Source: Rikenellaceae bacterium (GTDB taxonomy: Bacteria > Bacteroidota > Bacteroidia > Bacteroidales > Rikenellaceae). Taken from it: a stretch of DNA of 64,000 nt. Positions 1 through 7,303 of the stretch are shown in pieces. How positions within the stretch are numbered: the stretch's first letter is position 1; every line of letters begins with the position of its first letter. A program made the position numbers and the translations under genes. The stretch spans positions 41,406 through 105,405 of the forward strand of contig SUZG01000006.1 of NCBI GenBank assembly GCA_015060015.1, written 5' to 3'. The notes under the pieces are model-generated. The model worked only from the letters and a program-made list of their open reading frames with translations. It made no database searches and had not been told where the DNA came from.

Positions 1-382
1 CGCCATATCGCAAATCTTCCTGCGTATGGCCCACCGCACGATAAGCGTCGTCAGCTCAACCGTATGTTCGGGCATATTTTTCAACCTCACGACAGGCGAC
101 CAGTATATCTCTATCATCCTGACGGGCAACCTCTTCGGCCACCTCTACGACAATCGCGGACTGGAACGCCGCCTGCTCTCGCGTAGCGTCGAGGACTCGG
201 CCACGGTGACATCGGTGCTTATACCCTGGAACTCGTGCGGTATGGCACAATCTACGGTGCTGGGCGTGGCGACACTCACCTACCTGCCCTACTGTATATT
301 CAACCTCGTCAGCCCGATGATATCTATCCTGGTGGCGGCGACAGGTTATAAGATTTTCAAAGCAAAAACTCAAGACCGATGA
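1..382 (+). CDS. nhaC: Na+/H+ antiporter NhaC, C-terminal fragment
   Basis: The reading frame is open from the first bases of the window, so this is the 3' part of a gene that begins upstream; about 126 residues are visible. The stretch with TGDQYISI, the SRSVEDSATVTSVLIPWNSCG region and the YLPYCIFNLVSP end is typical of the last membrane segments of NhaC-type sodium/proton antiporters of the inner membrane, which exchange Na+ for H+. The stop codon overlaps the ATG of the following phosphatase gene by four bases (ATGA), so the two are probably co-transcribed. The family call is fairly sure. Ion preference cannot be judged from a fragment. Confidence 0.85.
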   Translation, partial: AISQIFLRMAHRTISVVSSTVCSGIFFNLTTGDQYISIILTGNLFGHLYDNRGLERRLLSRSVEDSATVTSVLIPWNSCGMAQSTVLGVATLTYLPYCIFNLVSPMISILVAATGYKIFKAKTQDR

Positions 383-1074
383 ATAACAGACTTGTAATAT
401 TTGACCTTGACGGCACGCTGCTCAACACCCTTGGCGACCTTGCTACGGCGTGCAACTATATGCTCTCGCAGAGAGGACTCCCCCTGCACTCCTACGAGGA
501 GTATTGCTCGTTTGTCGGCAACGGCATACGCCGACTGGTGGAGAGGACCCTACCCGAAGAGCTGCTCTCCGAGGAGTATGTGAAGGCTGCCCGCAAGGAT
601 TTTATGGAGTATTACATCGACCATATCGACTGCAAGACCCAGCCCTATGAGGGCATACCCCAGCTGGTGGCCTCGCTGCAAGCGAGTGGCTGCAAGTTAG
701 CCGTTGTGTCGAATAAGTTTCAGGCAGGCACCGAGAAGCTCATTGGCAAGTTCTTCCCGCAGGTGGAGTGGGTTGAGGTGTGCGGCAACCGCGAGGGCGT
801 ACCCCTGAAGCCCGAGACCGACCTTATAGATATAGTGCTGCAAAAGGCTGACGTGGAGTTGGACAGATGCTTTATGGTGGGCGACTCGGCGGTGGATGTG
901 GAGACGGCACACAATACCGGCATACACTCCATAGGCGTAACGTGGGGCTTCCGCTCCCGCAAGGAGCTGGAAGATGCCGGTGCAGAGCATATAGTCACGA
1001 CCATAGATGAGCTGCGTGAAGTTCTCGAAAAAGATGACATCTTTTCTCTTAACAATACATCCTCACATCGTTAA
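379..1074 (+). CDS. HAD-family phosphatase, phosphoglycolate phosphatase-like
   Basis: A 231-residue soluble hydrolase of the haloacid dehalogenase superfamily. All four HAD motifs are present: DLDGT at 9-13 (nucleophile D9, acid D11), SN at 111-112, K144 and GDSAVD at 168-173. A helical cap lies between motifs I and II, as in Gph and related small-metabolite phosphatases. Such enzymes hydrolyse phosphoglycolate or similar sugar phosphates, but the true substrate cannot be read from sequence. The start ATG overlaps the stop of the antiporter gene. The last 26 bases overlap the end of the convergent sigma-54 activator gene on the other strand. Confidence 0.88.
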   Translation: MNNRLVIFDLDGTLLNTLGDLATACNYMLSQRGLPLHSYEEYCSFVGNGIRRLVERTLPEELLSEEYVKAARKDFMEYYIDHIDCKTQPYEGIPQLVASLQASGCKLAVVSNKFQAGTEKLIGKFFPQVEWVEVCGNREGVPLKPETDLIDIVLQKADVELDRCFMVGDSAVDVETAHNTGIHSIGVTWGFRSRKELEDAGAEHIVTTIDELREVLEKDDIFSLNNTSSHR

Positions 1075-2182
1075 GCGTTATATTCTCGCCGCTGAGAATC
1101 ATCAGCCTCTCAACCACATTACGCAACTCGCGTATGTTACCACTCCACGGCATAGCCGAGAGGGCATCGACAGCCTCCTGCTCGACCCTCTTGGGCGACA
1201 TAGAGTGTTCCGAGGCTATCTTCCCTACGAAATACTCCACCAGCTCGGCAATATCGCCTGCCCTCTCACGCAGGGGCGGTACTTTTATGAGTATGACACT
1301 CAGGCGATGATACAAATCCTCGCGGAAGTTACCCTTCGCAATCTCGGTGATTATATCCTTGTTGGTGGCCGCCACAACCCTCACATCAACCGGCACATCC
1401 TTATCGCTGCCCACACGGCTGATTTTATTCTCCTGCAAGGCTCGCAGCACCTTCGCCTGTGCCGACAGCGACATATCGCCTATCTCATCCATAAAGAGTG
1501 TGCCGCCGTTGGCCTGCTCAAACTTACCCTTACGCTGCTTTATGGCCGAGGTGAAAGCACCCCTCTCGTGGCCGAACAGCTCACTCTCAATAAGTTCCGA
1601 AGGTATCGCAGCACAGTTCACCTCCACAAACGGAGCCCCCGCACGACTGCTTTTCAGGTGCAGCCACCTTGCAACCAGCTCCTTGCCCGTACCATTCTCA
1701 CCCGTTATAAGCACGCGGGCATCCGATGGAGCAACCTTCTCAATCAGCTTACGCACGTGGCCAATCTCCTGCGACGAGCCTATAATATGCTCCGTATCGC
1801 CGGCCGGACGACGCTTTGGGCGTGCAAGGGGCATCGGCTGCGGCATAGCCTGTTCCTCCCGCTCCACCACACGCCGCAACGAGGCAAGCAGACGATTCAT
1901 ATCGAGTGGCGTGGTGAGGTAATCCTCCGCACCACTCCGCACCGCCTCGACAGCTCCCTCAATCGAGCCCGCCGAGGTCGTTATTATAAAAGGAACACCC
2001 AGCTTTGCGACACTCTCCACCTCAGCACCCGCCACAACGGCATCATAACCACGCCGCAGACATATCTCCTCGCTTAAATCGCCACGTTCGGCAATTGTTG
2101 TTGTGAAACCTTCAAATTCCAGCCTCTCACGCAGCGTGTTTCGCATACTTTTTGATTGTTGCAAGATTAAAACCTTTGCCAT
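1049..2182 (-). CDS. Sigma-54 activator with degenerate receiver and no HTH domain
   Basis: A 377-residue protein with a receiver-like domain (about 1-115) and an NtrC-type AAA+ domain (Walker A GENGTGKE 161-168, Walker B GGTLFMDE 226-233), ending right after the AAA+ lid at residue 377. The AAA+ fold normally remodels sigma-54 RNA polymerase; the contact loop reads GAFTSA (208-213) instead of GAFTGA. The receiver lacks its usual chemistry: the acidic pair is QQ (8-9), the phospho-acceptor position is G52 and the conserved Lys is T91. No Fis-type helix-turn-helix follows the AAA+ domain. The start at 2182 was preferred over a longer frame to 2296 because a TATCTTTG promoter box lies at 2222-2229. 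Target genes are unknown. Confidence 0.85.
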   Translation of the reverse strand: MAKVLILQQSKSMRNTLRERLEFEGFTTTIAERGDLSEEICLRRGYDAVVAGAEVESVAKLGVPFIITTSAGSIEGAVEAVRSGAEDYLTTPLDMNRLLASLRRVVEREEQAMPQPMPLARPKRRPAGDTEHIIGSSQEIGHVRKLIEKVAPSDARVLITGENGTGKELVARWLHLKSSRAGAPFVEVNCAAIPSELIESELFGHERGAFTSAIKQRKGKFEQANGGTLFMDEIGDMSLSAQAKVLRALQENKISRVGSDKDVPVDVRVVAATNKDIITEIAKGNFREDLYHRLSVILIKVPPLRERAGDIAELVEYFVGKIASEHSMSPKRVEQEAVDALSAMPWSGNIRELRNVVERLMILSGENITLNDVRMYC

Positions 2183-2221
2183 ATTTTGTTTTTTAATATT
2201 TTTACGCTTACTTTGCAGAAT

Positions 2222-2229
2222 CAAAGATA
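2222..2229 (-). promoter_or_regulatory. Bacteroidota -7 element for the sigma-54 activator gene
   Basis: TATCTTTG on the minus strand matches the TAnnTTTG box of Bacteroidota housekeeping promoters and lies 40 bases before the ATG at 2182. The -33 region is poor. It supports the short protein start, because a transcript from here would miss the upstream start at 2296. Confidence 0.5.
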
Positions 2230-2396
2230 GCCTCTTTATTCGGTCTTTCCAATCTTGCCGAGCAGCGGCAAACGACCGTAAGGAGGCCATCTGCAAGCCT
2301 TAAAAAGGTTCATTCTCATCGCCCGAAAAAAGATAAAATACGACTTAACCAAACATCTCCAAACGGGGCAATGAGCAAGAATCGCAAATAGATTTT

Positions 2397-3056
2397 ATGA
2401 AAAAGAATTACAACAACACGCGTCGCCGATTGTATCTTCCGGAGTATGGTCGCCATATTCATCAGATGGTCAATATGCTGATGGAGATTGACAACAGAGA
2501 GGAACGCAACCGTCAGGCACACGCCGTCATCGCCGTTATGGGTAATCTTCAACCAACGCTGCGTGATACGGCCGACTTTGCCCACAAGCTGTGGGACCAC
2601 CTCTTCATTATGTCTGATTTTCAATTAGATGTAGATTCGCCCTACCCGCGTCCTTCGCGTCAGGATTTGACCATAACACCCTCGCGTATGCCCTACTCAC
2701 AGAGCCGCATCGAGTTCAAGCACTACGGCAAATATGTGGCTCGCACGCTGCGTGCGTTGTGTGATGAGCCCAACCGCGAAGCACGCAATGTGGCTATCAA
2801 CTCGCTGGCCCGTTATATGCGAGCCAAGAGCTTCGAGTACAATCAGGAGCACCCCAACAACGAGGTAATCATAAAAGATATAAAGCAGATGTCCGAAAAT
2901 TGCATCGAGCTGGATGAAATTGCCTTGAATAATCTCCGAAGCGACTATAAACAGCACCTTTCGCAGCGTCCGCAAAAGGGCGTGCAACGCCCTGCACAGA
3001 AGGGTGCAGCCAAGAACACCCAGCAGAAGGCGAAGGCAAGAAACCAGAAAAAATAG
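2397..3056 (+). CDS. DUF4290 family protein
   Basis: A 219-residue cytoplasmic protein without signal peptide or membrane segment. It resembles DUF4290, a family known mainly from Bacteroidota and of unknown function. Residues 1-185 are mixed, mostly helical, with the conserved-looking YGRHIHQMV near the N-terminus; the tail from about 185 is rich in Lys, Gln and Ala, basic and probably disordered, which could suit nucleic-acid contact (inference). It stands alone, about 210 bases from the divergently oriented sigma-54 activator gene and about 100 bases before the next gene, which has its own promoter. No enzymatic motif was recognised. Confidence 0.8.
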   Translation: MKKNYNNTRRRLYLPEYGRHIHQMVNMLMEIDNREERNRQAHAVIAVMGNLQPTLRDTADFAHKLWDHLFIMSDFQLDVDSPYPRPSRQDLTITPSRMPYSQSRIEFKHYGKYVARTLRALCDEPNREARNVAINSLARYMRAKSFEYNQEHPNNEVIIKDIKQMSENCIELDEIALNNLRSDYKQHLSQRPQKGVQRPAQKGAAKNTQQKAKARNQKK

Positions 3057-3094
3057 CAGCAAGCCAAGCAGAAAAGACAATTCGTAGATATATT

Positions 3095-3126
3095 TTTGCG
3101 TTATTCAGCAAAAATGACTACATTTG
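3095..3126 (+). promoter_or_regulatory. Bacteroidota promoter for the thioredoxin-fold lipoprotein gene
   Basis: TTTG at 3095-3098, a 20-nt spacer and TACATTTG at 3119-3126 match the Bacteroidota primary sigma consensus. The ATG of the downstream gene follows 28 bases later. Confidence 0.75.
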
Positions 3127-3154
3127 TATTTTAGTTTAGAAACCTCATTTCACG

Positions 3155-4282
3155 ATGAAAAAGATAATTTTTATTGCACTGACACTTGTTATGGGTTTGG
3201 CATCGTGCCAATCATCAAAGGTTAATATCGCAGGCCGTTTTGTAGGCTCACAGGCCAACATGGTCTATCTGGAGCAGACGACAGCCTTGGAGCAGATATT
3301 GCTCGACTCGGTGAAGATAGACGAAGGTGGTCGCTTCAGGCTCCAGATTGGCAATGTTTCAGCAACTCCATCGCTGTATAACATCATCTTTGACAGCGAA
3401 CGTATTCCGCTGTTGCTGATGGGTGGCGACAATATCGAGTTGAATGCCGCCGGCAAGGTTGCACGCAACTATACGGTCAGCGGCTCGTTGGAGTCGGAGC
3501 TGTTGCAGCAGTTCAACCAATCATTTATTGAGGGTGCTGTCAAGCTCAATAGCATTATCACGCAGTTCTCTGACGAGTTGAATGACGAGCAACGCAAGGC
3601 CATCACGAAGGAGTATTCAAAGCTATACCTCGACATCAAGAAGCAGCAGTTGCACTTCATCGTTGAGAACAAGAATCGCATAGCAGCCGTATATGCACTG
3701 CATCAGCGTCTGCTCAATGAGACCTATCTCTTCAATGGCGACAGCGATGTAATCTACTATCGCACCGTGGCTGACGCTATTGCCGAGACCTACCCCGAGA
3801 GCCACTATCTGCCTATACTCCGCAGTCAGATTGCCCGTATGGATGCACAAATCAGCCTGCTCTCACAGGTCAAGGAGACCACCATTCCCGAAATAAATCT
3901 TCCCGATATGTTTGGCAACAAGCGTTCATTGTCGTCAAATATCGGCAAGGTGGTATTGCTTCAATTCTGGTCAGCAGCGTTGGGTAACAGCAACACTCTC
4001 AATGCCGACCTGAAAGAGCTATACACCAAGTACCGCGAGCAGGGCTTTGAAATCTTCCAGGTATCAATCGACACATCAAAGGCTGTGTGGATTAACGCCA
4101 TTCAGGAGCAGAAGATACCCTGGATTACGGTAAGCGACCTGCAAGGCGAGGCCTCTCCCCTGCTGGGCGTATATAATGTGCAGAAGCTGCCCTCGAACTA
4201 CCTTATCAACCGCGAGGGACATATTGCGGGCAAGGATTTGACGGGCGATACGCTGGAAGCGGAGATTAAGAAGTTACTCTAA
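3155..4282 (+). CDS. DUF4369/TlpA-like thioredoxin-fold lipoprotein lacking CXXC
   Basis: A 375-residue predicted lipoprotein: signal peptide with lipobox LASC (lipidated C18), a beta-rich DUF4369-like N-terminal domain (about 22-115), a helical middle part, and an AhpC/TlpA-type thioredoxin domain (about 243-375). Related Bacteroidota envelope proteins are thiol-disulfide oxidoreductases, but here the redox site is gone: the positions of WCxxC read W272...L276-G-N-S279, and there is no cysteine apart from the lipidated one. A LPSNYLI segment near 345 fits the cis-proline loop, so the fold is kept. It is therefore probably a binding or structural protein and not an oxidoreductase (inference). 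It has its own promoter just upstream; lpxH follows after 40 bases. Confidence 0.85.
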   Translation: MKKIIFIALTLVMGLASCQSSKVNIAGRFVGSQANMVYLEQTTALEQILLDSVKIDEGGRFRLQIGNVSATPSLYNIIFDSERIPLLLMGGDNIELNAAGKVARNYTVSGSLESELLQQFNQSFIEGAVKLNSIITQFSDELNDEQRKAITKEYSKLYLDIKKQQLHFIVENKNRIAAVYALHQRLLNETYLFNGDSDVIYYRTVADAIAETYPESHYLPILRSQIARMDAQISLLSQVKETTIPEINLPDMFGNKRSLSSNIGKVVLLQFWSAALGNSNTLNADLKELYTKYREQGFEIFQVSIDTSKAVWINAIQEQKIPWITVSDLQGEASPLLGVYNVQKLPSNYLINREGHIAGKDLTGDTLEAEIKKLL

Positions 4283-4322
4283 TCGGAGGCCCTTTCAGGG
4301 GCGTCAAAAGCAATCCTCTCGG

Positions 4323-5060
4323 ATGTACTATTTTGTATCGGACATACACCTCGGAGGCGGCGATGAGCAGCAGGCTCGTTGCACAGAGCAGCGTTTCCTG
4401 CGTTGGCTCGATATGGCCGGCAGCGATGCCGATACTATATTTCTGGTGGGCGACATATTCGACTTCTGGTTTGAGTATGGCCACGTCGTACCGAAAGGCT
4501 TTGTACGCACACTCGGCAAATTAGCCTCTCTGACTGACAGAGGCGTTAAAATCACCCTTATAACAGGCAATCACGATATGTGGTGTCGCGACTATCTTTT
4601 TCGCGAGTGCGGTGTAGAGGTGCTGTACACGCCACAGGAGAGGGTCATTGCCGGCCGCCACACATTCATCGCACACGGCGACAATATGAACATCGCCGAC
4701 AAACCTATGCTGCGACTGATGAACACCTGCTTCCGTTCAAAGATTCTCCGCACGATATTCTCGTGGGTGGTACATCCCGACCTCGCACTGCGTTTCGGCA
4801 AGTGGTGGAGCAACAAATCACGCCTATCACACCCCAAGCCATCAACTGTGGAGTCACTCGGCTTCCTCATCGACTATGCTCACACATACAAACAGCAGCA
4901 CCCCGACACCGACTATGTCATCTTCGGGCATCTGCATCTGGGGCATATCGTCAAGGAGGAGGGGCTCGAAATACTCTTTATGAGTGACTGGACTGACGAG
5001 GAGATATCCTACGGCACGATTGACACGAAGGGCAAACTAGAACTTAAAACATTCAGATAA
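4323..5060 (+). CDS. lpxH: UDP-2,3-diacylglucosamine diphosphatase LpxH
   Basis: A 245-residue calcineurin-like metallophosphoesterase. Metal-binding motifs are complete: SDIHLGG (D7, H9), GDIFDFW (D44), GNHDMW (N83, H84), HGD (H118) and GHLHLG (H203, H205). LpxH removes UMP from UDP-2,3-diacylglucosamine to form lipid X in lipid A synthesis at the inner membrane. The DFWFEYG stretch after the second motif and the length fit the LpxH subfamily of Bacteroidota well. Its stop codon shares one base with the thyA start, so the two genes are translationally linked. lpxK, a later step of the same pathway, lies near 57-58 kb. Confidence 0.92.
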   Translation: MYYFVSDIHLGGGDEQQARCTEQRFLRWLDMAGSDADTIFLVGDIFDFWFEYGHVVPKGFVRTLGKLASLTDRGVKITLITGNHDMWCRDYLFRECGVEVLYTPQERVIAGRHTFIAHGDNMNIADKPMLRLMNTCFRSKILRTIFSWVVHPDLALRFGKWWSNKSRLSHPKPSTVESLGFLIDYAHTYKQQHPDTDYVIFGHLHLGHIVKEEGLEILFMSDWTDEEISYGTIDTKGKLELKTFR

Positions 5061-5959
5061 TGAGACAGTATCTCGACCTGTTAAACCGCATAAAGAACGA
5101 GGGAGTCGTCAAGAGTGACCGCACAGGCACAGGCACACGCAGTGTTTTCGGTCATCAGATGCGTTTCAACCTCGCAGAGGGCTTTCCCCTGCTCACCACA
5201 AAGAAGGTCTTTTTGAAGGGCATCATCCACGAATTGCTATGGTTTCTGGCGGGTGATACCAACATCAAATATCTCGTTGATAACGGGGTGCATATATGGG
5301 ACAACGACGCCTACCGCTACTATAACGAGCTATGTATCCGCCACGGCGTTCTGCCCGTTGCGATGGATACCTTCCTCGAAGCAGCACAGCAGCGTATCCC
5401 CTCACCCATTGAGGGCTACACCTTCGGCGACCTGAACCACGTCTACGGCTATCAGTGGCGTAGCTGGCCCAAGCCCGACGGCTCACATATCGACCAGATT
5501 CGTCAGGTCATCGACACCATCAAGCACAACCCCGACTCGCGTCGTATGATTGTATCGGCGTGGAATGTAGCCGAGGTTGAGGATATGGCTCTGCCACCGT
5601 GCCACGTTCTGTTCCAGTTCTATGTGGCCGAAGGCCGTCTGTCGTGCCAGCTCTATCAGCGTAGTGCCGACACCTTCCTCGGCGTGCCGTTCAACATCGC
5701 ATCGTATGCCTTGCTGACGATGATGATAGCCCAGGAGTGCGGTTTGCAGCCGGGTGAGTTCATTCACACATTGGGCGATACACATCTCTACCTGAACCAT
5801 ATGGAGCAGGTTGAGGAGCAGCTCTCTCGCGAGCCTCGGAAGTTGCCCACGATGCGTCTTAACCCCGAGGTAAAGTCGGTCTTTGACTTCCGCTTTGAGG
5901 ATTTCTGTCTGGAAGGTTACGACCCCCACCCCGCAATTAAGGCTCCGATGTCATTCTGA
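5060..5959 (+). CDS. thyA: Thymidylate synthase ThyA
   Basis: A 299-residue thymidylate synthase that methylates dUMP to dTMP using methylene-tetrahydrofolate. Visible hallmarks are the phosphate-binding RTGTGT near residue 22, the catalytic cysteine in LPPCH (C181), and the QLYQRSAD and LNHMEQ regions. The protein is about 35 residues longer than the 264-residue E. coli type because of an insertion around residues 85-122 in the small domain, at the place where the Lactobacillus casei enzyme also has an insertion. It starts on the last base of lpxH and is followed 50 bases later by folA, which regenerates the folate cofactor. Confidence 0.96.
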   Translation: MRQYLDLLNRIKNEGVVKSDRTGTGTRSVFGHQMRFNLAEGFPLLTTKKVFLKGIIHELLWFLAGDTNIKYLVDNGVHIWDNDAYRYYNELCIRHGVLPVAMDTFLEAAQQRIPSPIEGYTFGDLNHVYGYQWRSWPKPDGSHIDQIRQVIDTIKHNPDSRRMIVSAWNVAEVEDMALPPCHVLFQFYVAEGRLSCQLYQRSADTFLGVPFNIASYALLTMMIAQECGLQPGEFIHTLGDTHLYLNHMEQVEEQLSREPRKLPTMRLNPEVKSVFDFRFEDFCLEGYDPHPAIKAPMSF

Positions 5960-5980
5960 TAGATGTCATCCTAACAAAAG

Positions 5981-6010
5981 TTTCAAGCATTTTCAAGCAA
6001 CATCAAGCAA
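5981..6010 (+). repeat. Three 10-nt tandem repeats before folA
   Basis: Three units of 10 bases with the core TCAAGCA (TTTCAAGCAT, TTTCAAGCAA, CATCAAGCAA) run directly into the folA ATG at 6010. The last base of the array is the A of the start codon. No function is known; the position suggests an influence on translation start. Confidence 0.7.
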
Positions 6011-6495
6011 TGGTAAGCGTGATAGTAGCCGTAGCACAAAACGGCACGATTGGCGATAAAAACACCCTCTTGTGGCACATCTCGGAGGATTTACGCAACT
6101 TCAAGCGTATCACATCGGGACACCCCGTCATTATGGGTCGCAAGACCTTTGAGTCGCTGGGACGACCTCTGCCCAACCGCACAAATGTCGTCATCAGCCG
6201 CACCATCACACATATCGAGGGTTGCACGGTTGTCGATTCGTTGGAGAAGGCCATAGCTCTCTTCCCGCAGGATGAGGAGATTTTCATCATTGGCGGTGCT
6301 CAAATCTATGCACAGGCGATGCCTTTGGCCGATAAATTCTACCTCACAAGGGTTGAGCATCCATACGATGGCGACACATCGTTCCCCGAGTGGGATGCCT
6401 CGCAATGGCGTCTTAAAAGCGAAGAGTCATTCCCCTGTGGCGAGAGATATCCCTACCCCTTCACTTTTCAGGAGTACGAGAGAATTAACCACTAA
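6010..6495 (+). CDS. folA: Dihydrofolate reductase
   Basis: A 161-residue dihydrofolate reductase that uses NADPH to reduce dihydrofolate to tetrahydrofolate. The N-terminal VIVAVAQNGTIG, the active-site Asp (D27 in the HISEDLRNFK segment), the GHPVIMGRKTFES cofactor loop and the FIIGGAQIY region near 95-103 are characteristic. Length matches the family. It follows thyA, the enzyme that makes dihydrofolate, and probably belongs to the lpxH-thyA-folA transcript. The 10-nt tandem repeats that end on its start codon are unusual. Confidence 0.96.
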   Translation: MVSVIVAVAQNGTIGDKNTLLWHISEDLRNFKRITSGHPVIMGRKTFESLGRPLPNRTNVVISRTITHIEGCTVVDSLEKAIALFPQDEEIFIIGGAQIYAQAMPLADKFYLTRVEHPYDGDTSFPEWDASQWRLKSEESFPCGERYPYPFTFQEYERINH

Positions 6496-6566
6496 CAGCG
6501 ATATAACAACCTTTTTACGGTCTAAAAATAGGTATTTTTACTAACCCCGAATGGCTGGTTTTAGAG

Positions 6567-6593
6567 TAACTTTGCTCCCCGAGTAAGGTTACT
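6567..6593 (+). promoter_or_regulatory. Candidate promoter and operator of the Hdr-like operon
   Basis: TAACTTTG at 6567-6574 fits the Bacteroidota -7 box, 26 bases before the first gene. It overlaps the left arm of a dyad: AGTAAC (6565-6570) and its complement GTTACT (6588-6593), 17 bases apart, followed by eight T residues up to the ATG. The dyad could bind a regulator or form a weak hairpin in the leader. No clear -33 box is seen. Confidence 0.4.
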
Positions 6594-6600
6594 TTTTTTT

Positions 6601-7296
6601 ATGGGTAAATATTTCGATTTATTGATGGAGGATGTCCGTCTGAAAGAGGGACTCAAAGCGTGCATGAACTGCGGCGTATGTACTGCGGTATGCCCCGCTG
6701 CGGCCTTCTACAACTACGATCCCCGTCAGATGATATCAATCGTACAGACTCGCGATGATGAGGCCATCGAGGCTCTGCTCAAAAGCGACACTATATGGTA
6801 TTGCGGCGAGTGTATGTCGTGCCGCCCTCGCTGCCCGCGAGGCAACACCCCCGGCTATGTAATTCAGGCTTTGCGTACGCTGTCGCAGAAGCTGGGTTTC
6901 TTTGTAGAGAGTGAGAAGGGCCGCCAGCAACTGGCCATCAAACGCACCATAGGCGACAATATCCTGCGTACGGGATATTGTCTGACACCCAAAGCCATAC
7001 GCCCCGATATGCACCCCGAGCAGGGTGTTGTATGGAAGTGGATTATCGATAACGACAAGGAGATTTTCGGACAGTTCTCCGACTCTTACGGCAAGGAGGG
7101 TGCAGGAGCCTTGCGAAAGGTCAGCGATGCCACATTGGAGGAGATACACAAGATTTTCGACATTACCGGAGGCACCGAGTTCTTCGACGCCATAGAGAGC
7201 CACTCCGACCGCAAGGCTCGCGAGATGGGCTACAACGGTGCCGACGAGGAGTATTTCCGCGATGTCTATACACATAACTCCAACGAACATTATTAG
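6601..7296 (+). CDS. HdrC-like iron-sulfur protein, first gene of the Hdr-like operon
   Basis: A 231-residue electron-transfer protein with two 4Fe-4S motifs of CxxCxxCxxxCP type: C21, C24, C27, C31 and C68, C71, C74, C78. This pairing is typical of heterodisulfide reductase subunit C, which passes electrons between the HdrA flavin and the HdrB catalytic clusters. The C-terminal 140 residues have no further cysteine clusters and are longer than in archaeal HdrC. It starts a tight operon: the HdrB-like gene begins 7 bases after its stop. There is no signal peptide, so it is cytoplasmic. The family is firm; the electron donor and acceptor are not known. Confidence 0.88.
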   Translation: MGKYFDLLMEDVRLKEGLKACMNCGVCTAVCPAAAFYNYDPRQMISIVQTRDDEAIEALLKSDTIWYCGECMSCRPRCPRGNTPGYVIQALRTLSQKLGFFVESEKGRQQLAIKRTIGDNILRTGYCLTPKAIRPDMHPEQGVVWKWIIDNDKEIFGQFSDSYGKEGAGALRKVSDATLEEIHKIFDITGGTEFFDAIESHSDRKAREMGYNGADEEYFRDVYTHNSNEHY

Positions 7297-7303
7297 TATT
7301 AGT

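Noticed and set aside
1007..2077. A 356-codon plus-strand frame opposite the sigma-54 activator
   Set aside because: The activator has intact Walker motifs on the minus strand; the opposite frame has no family features and an odd composition.
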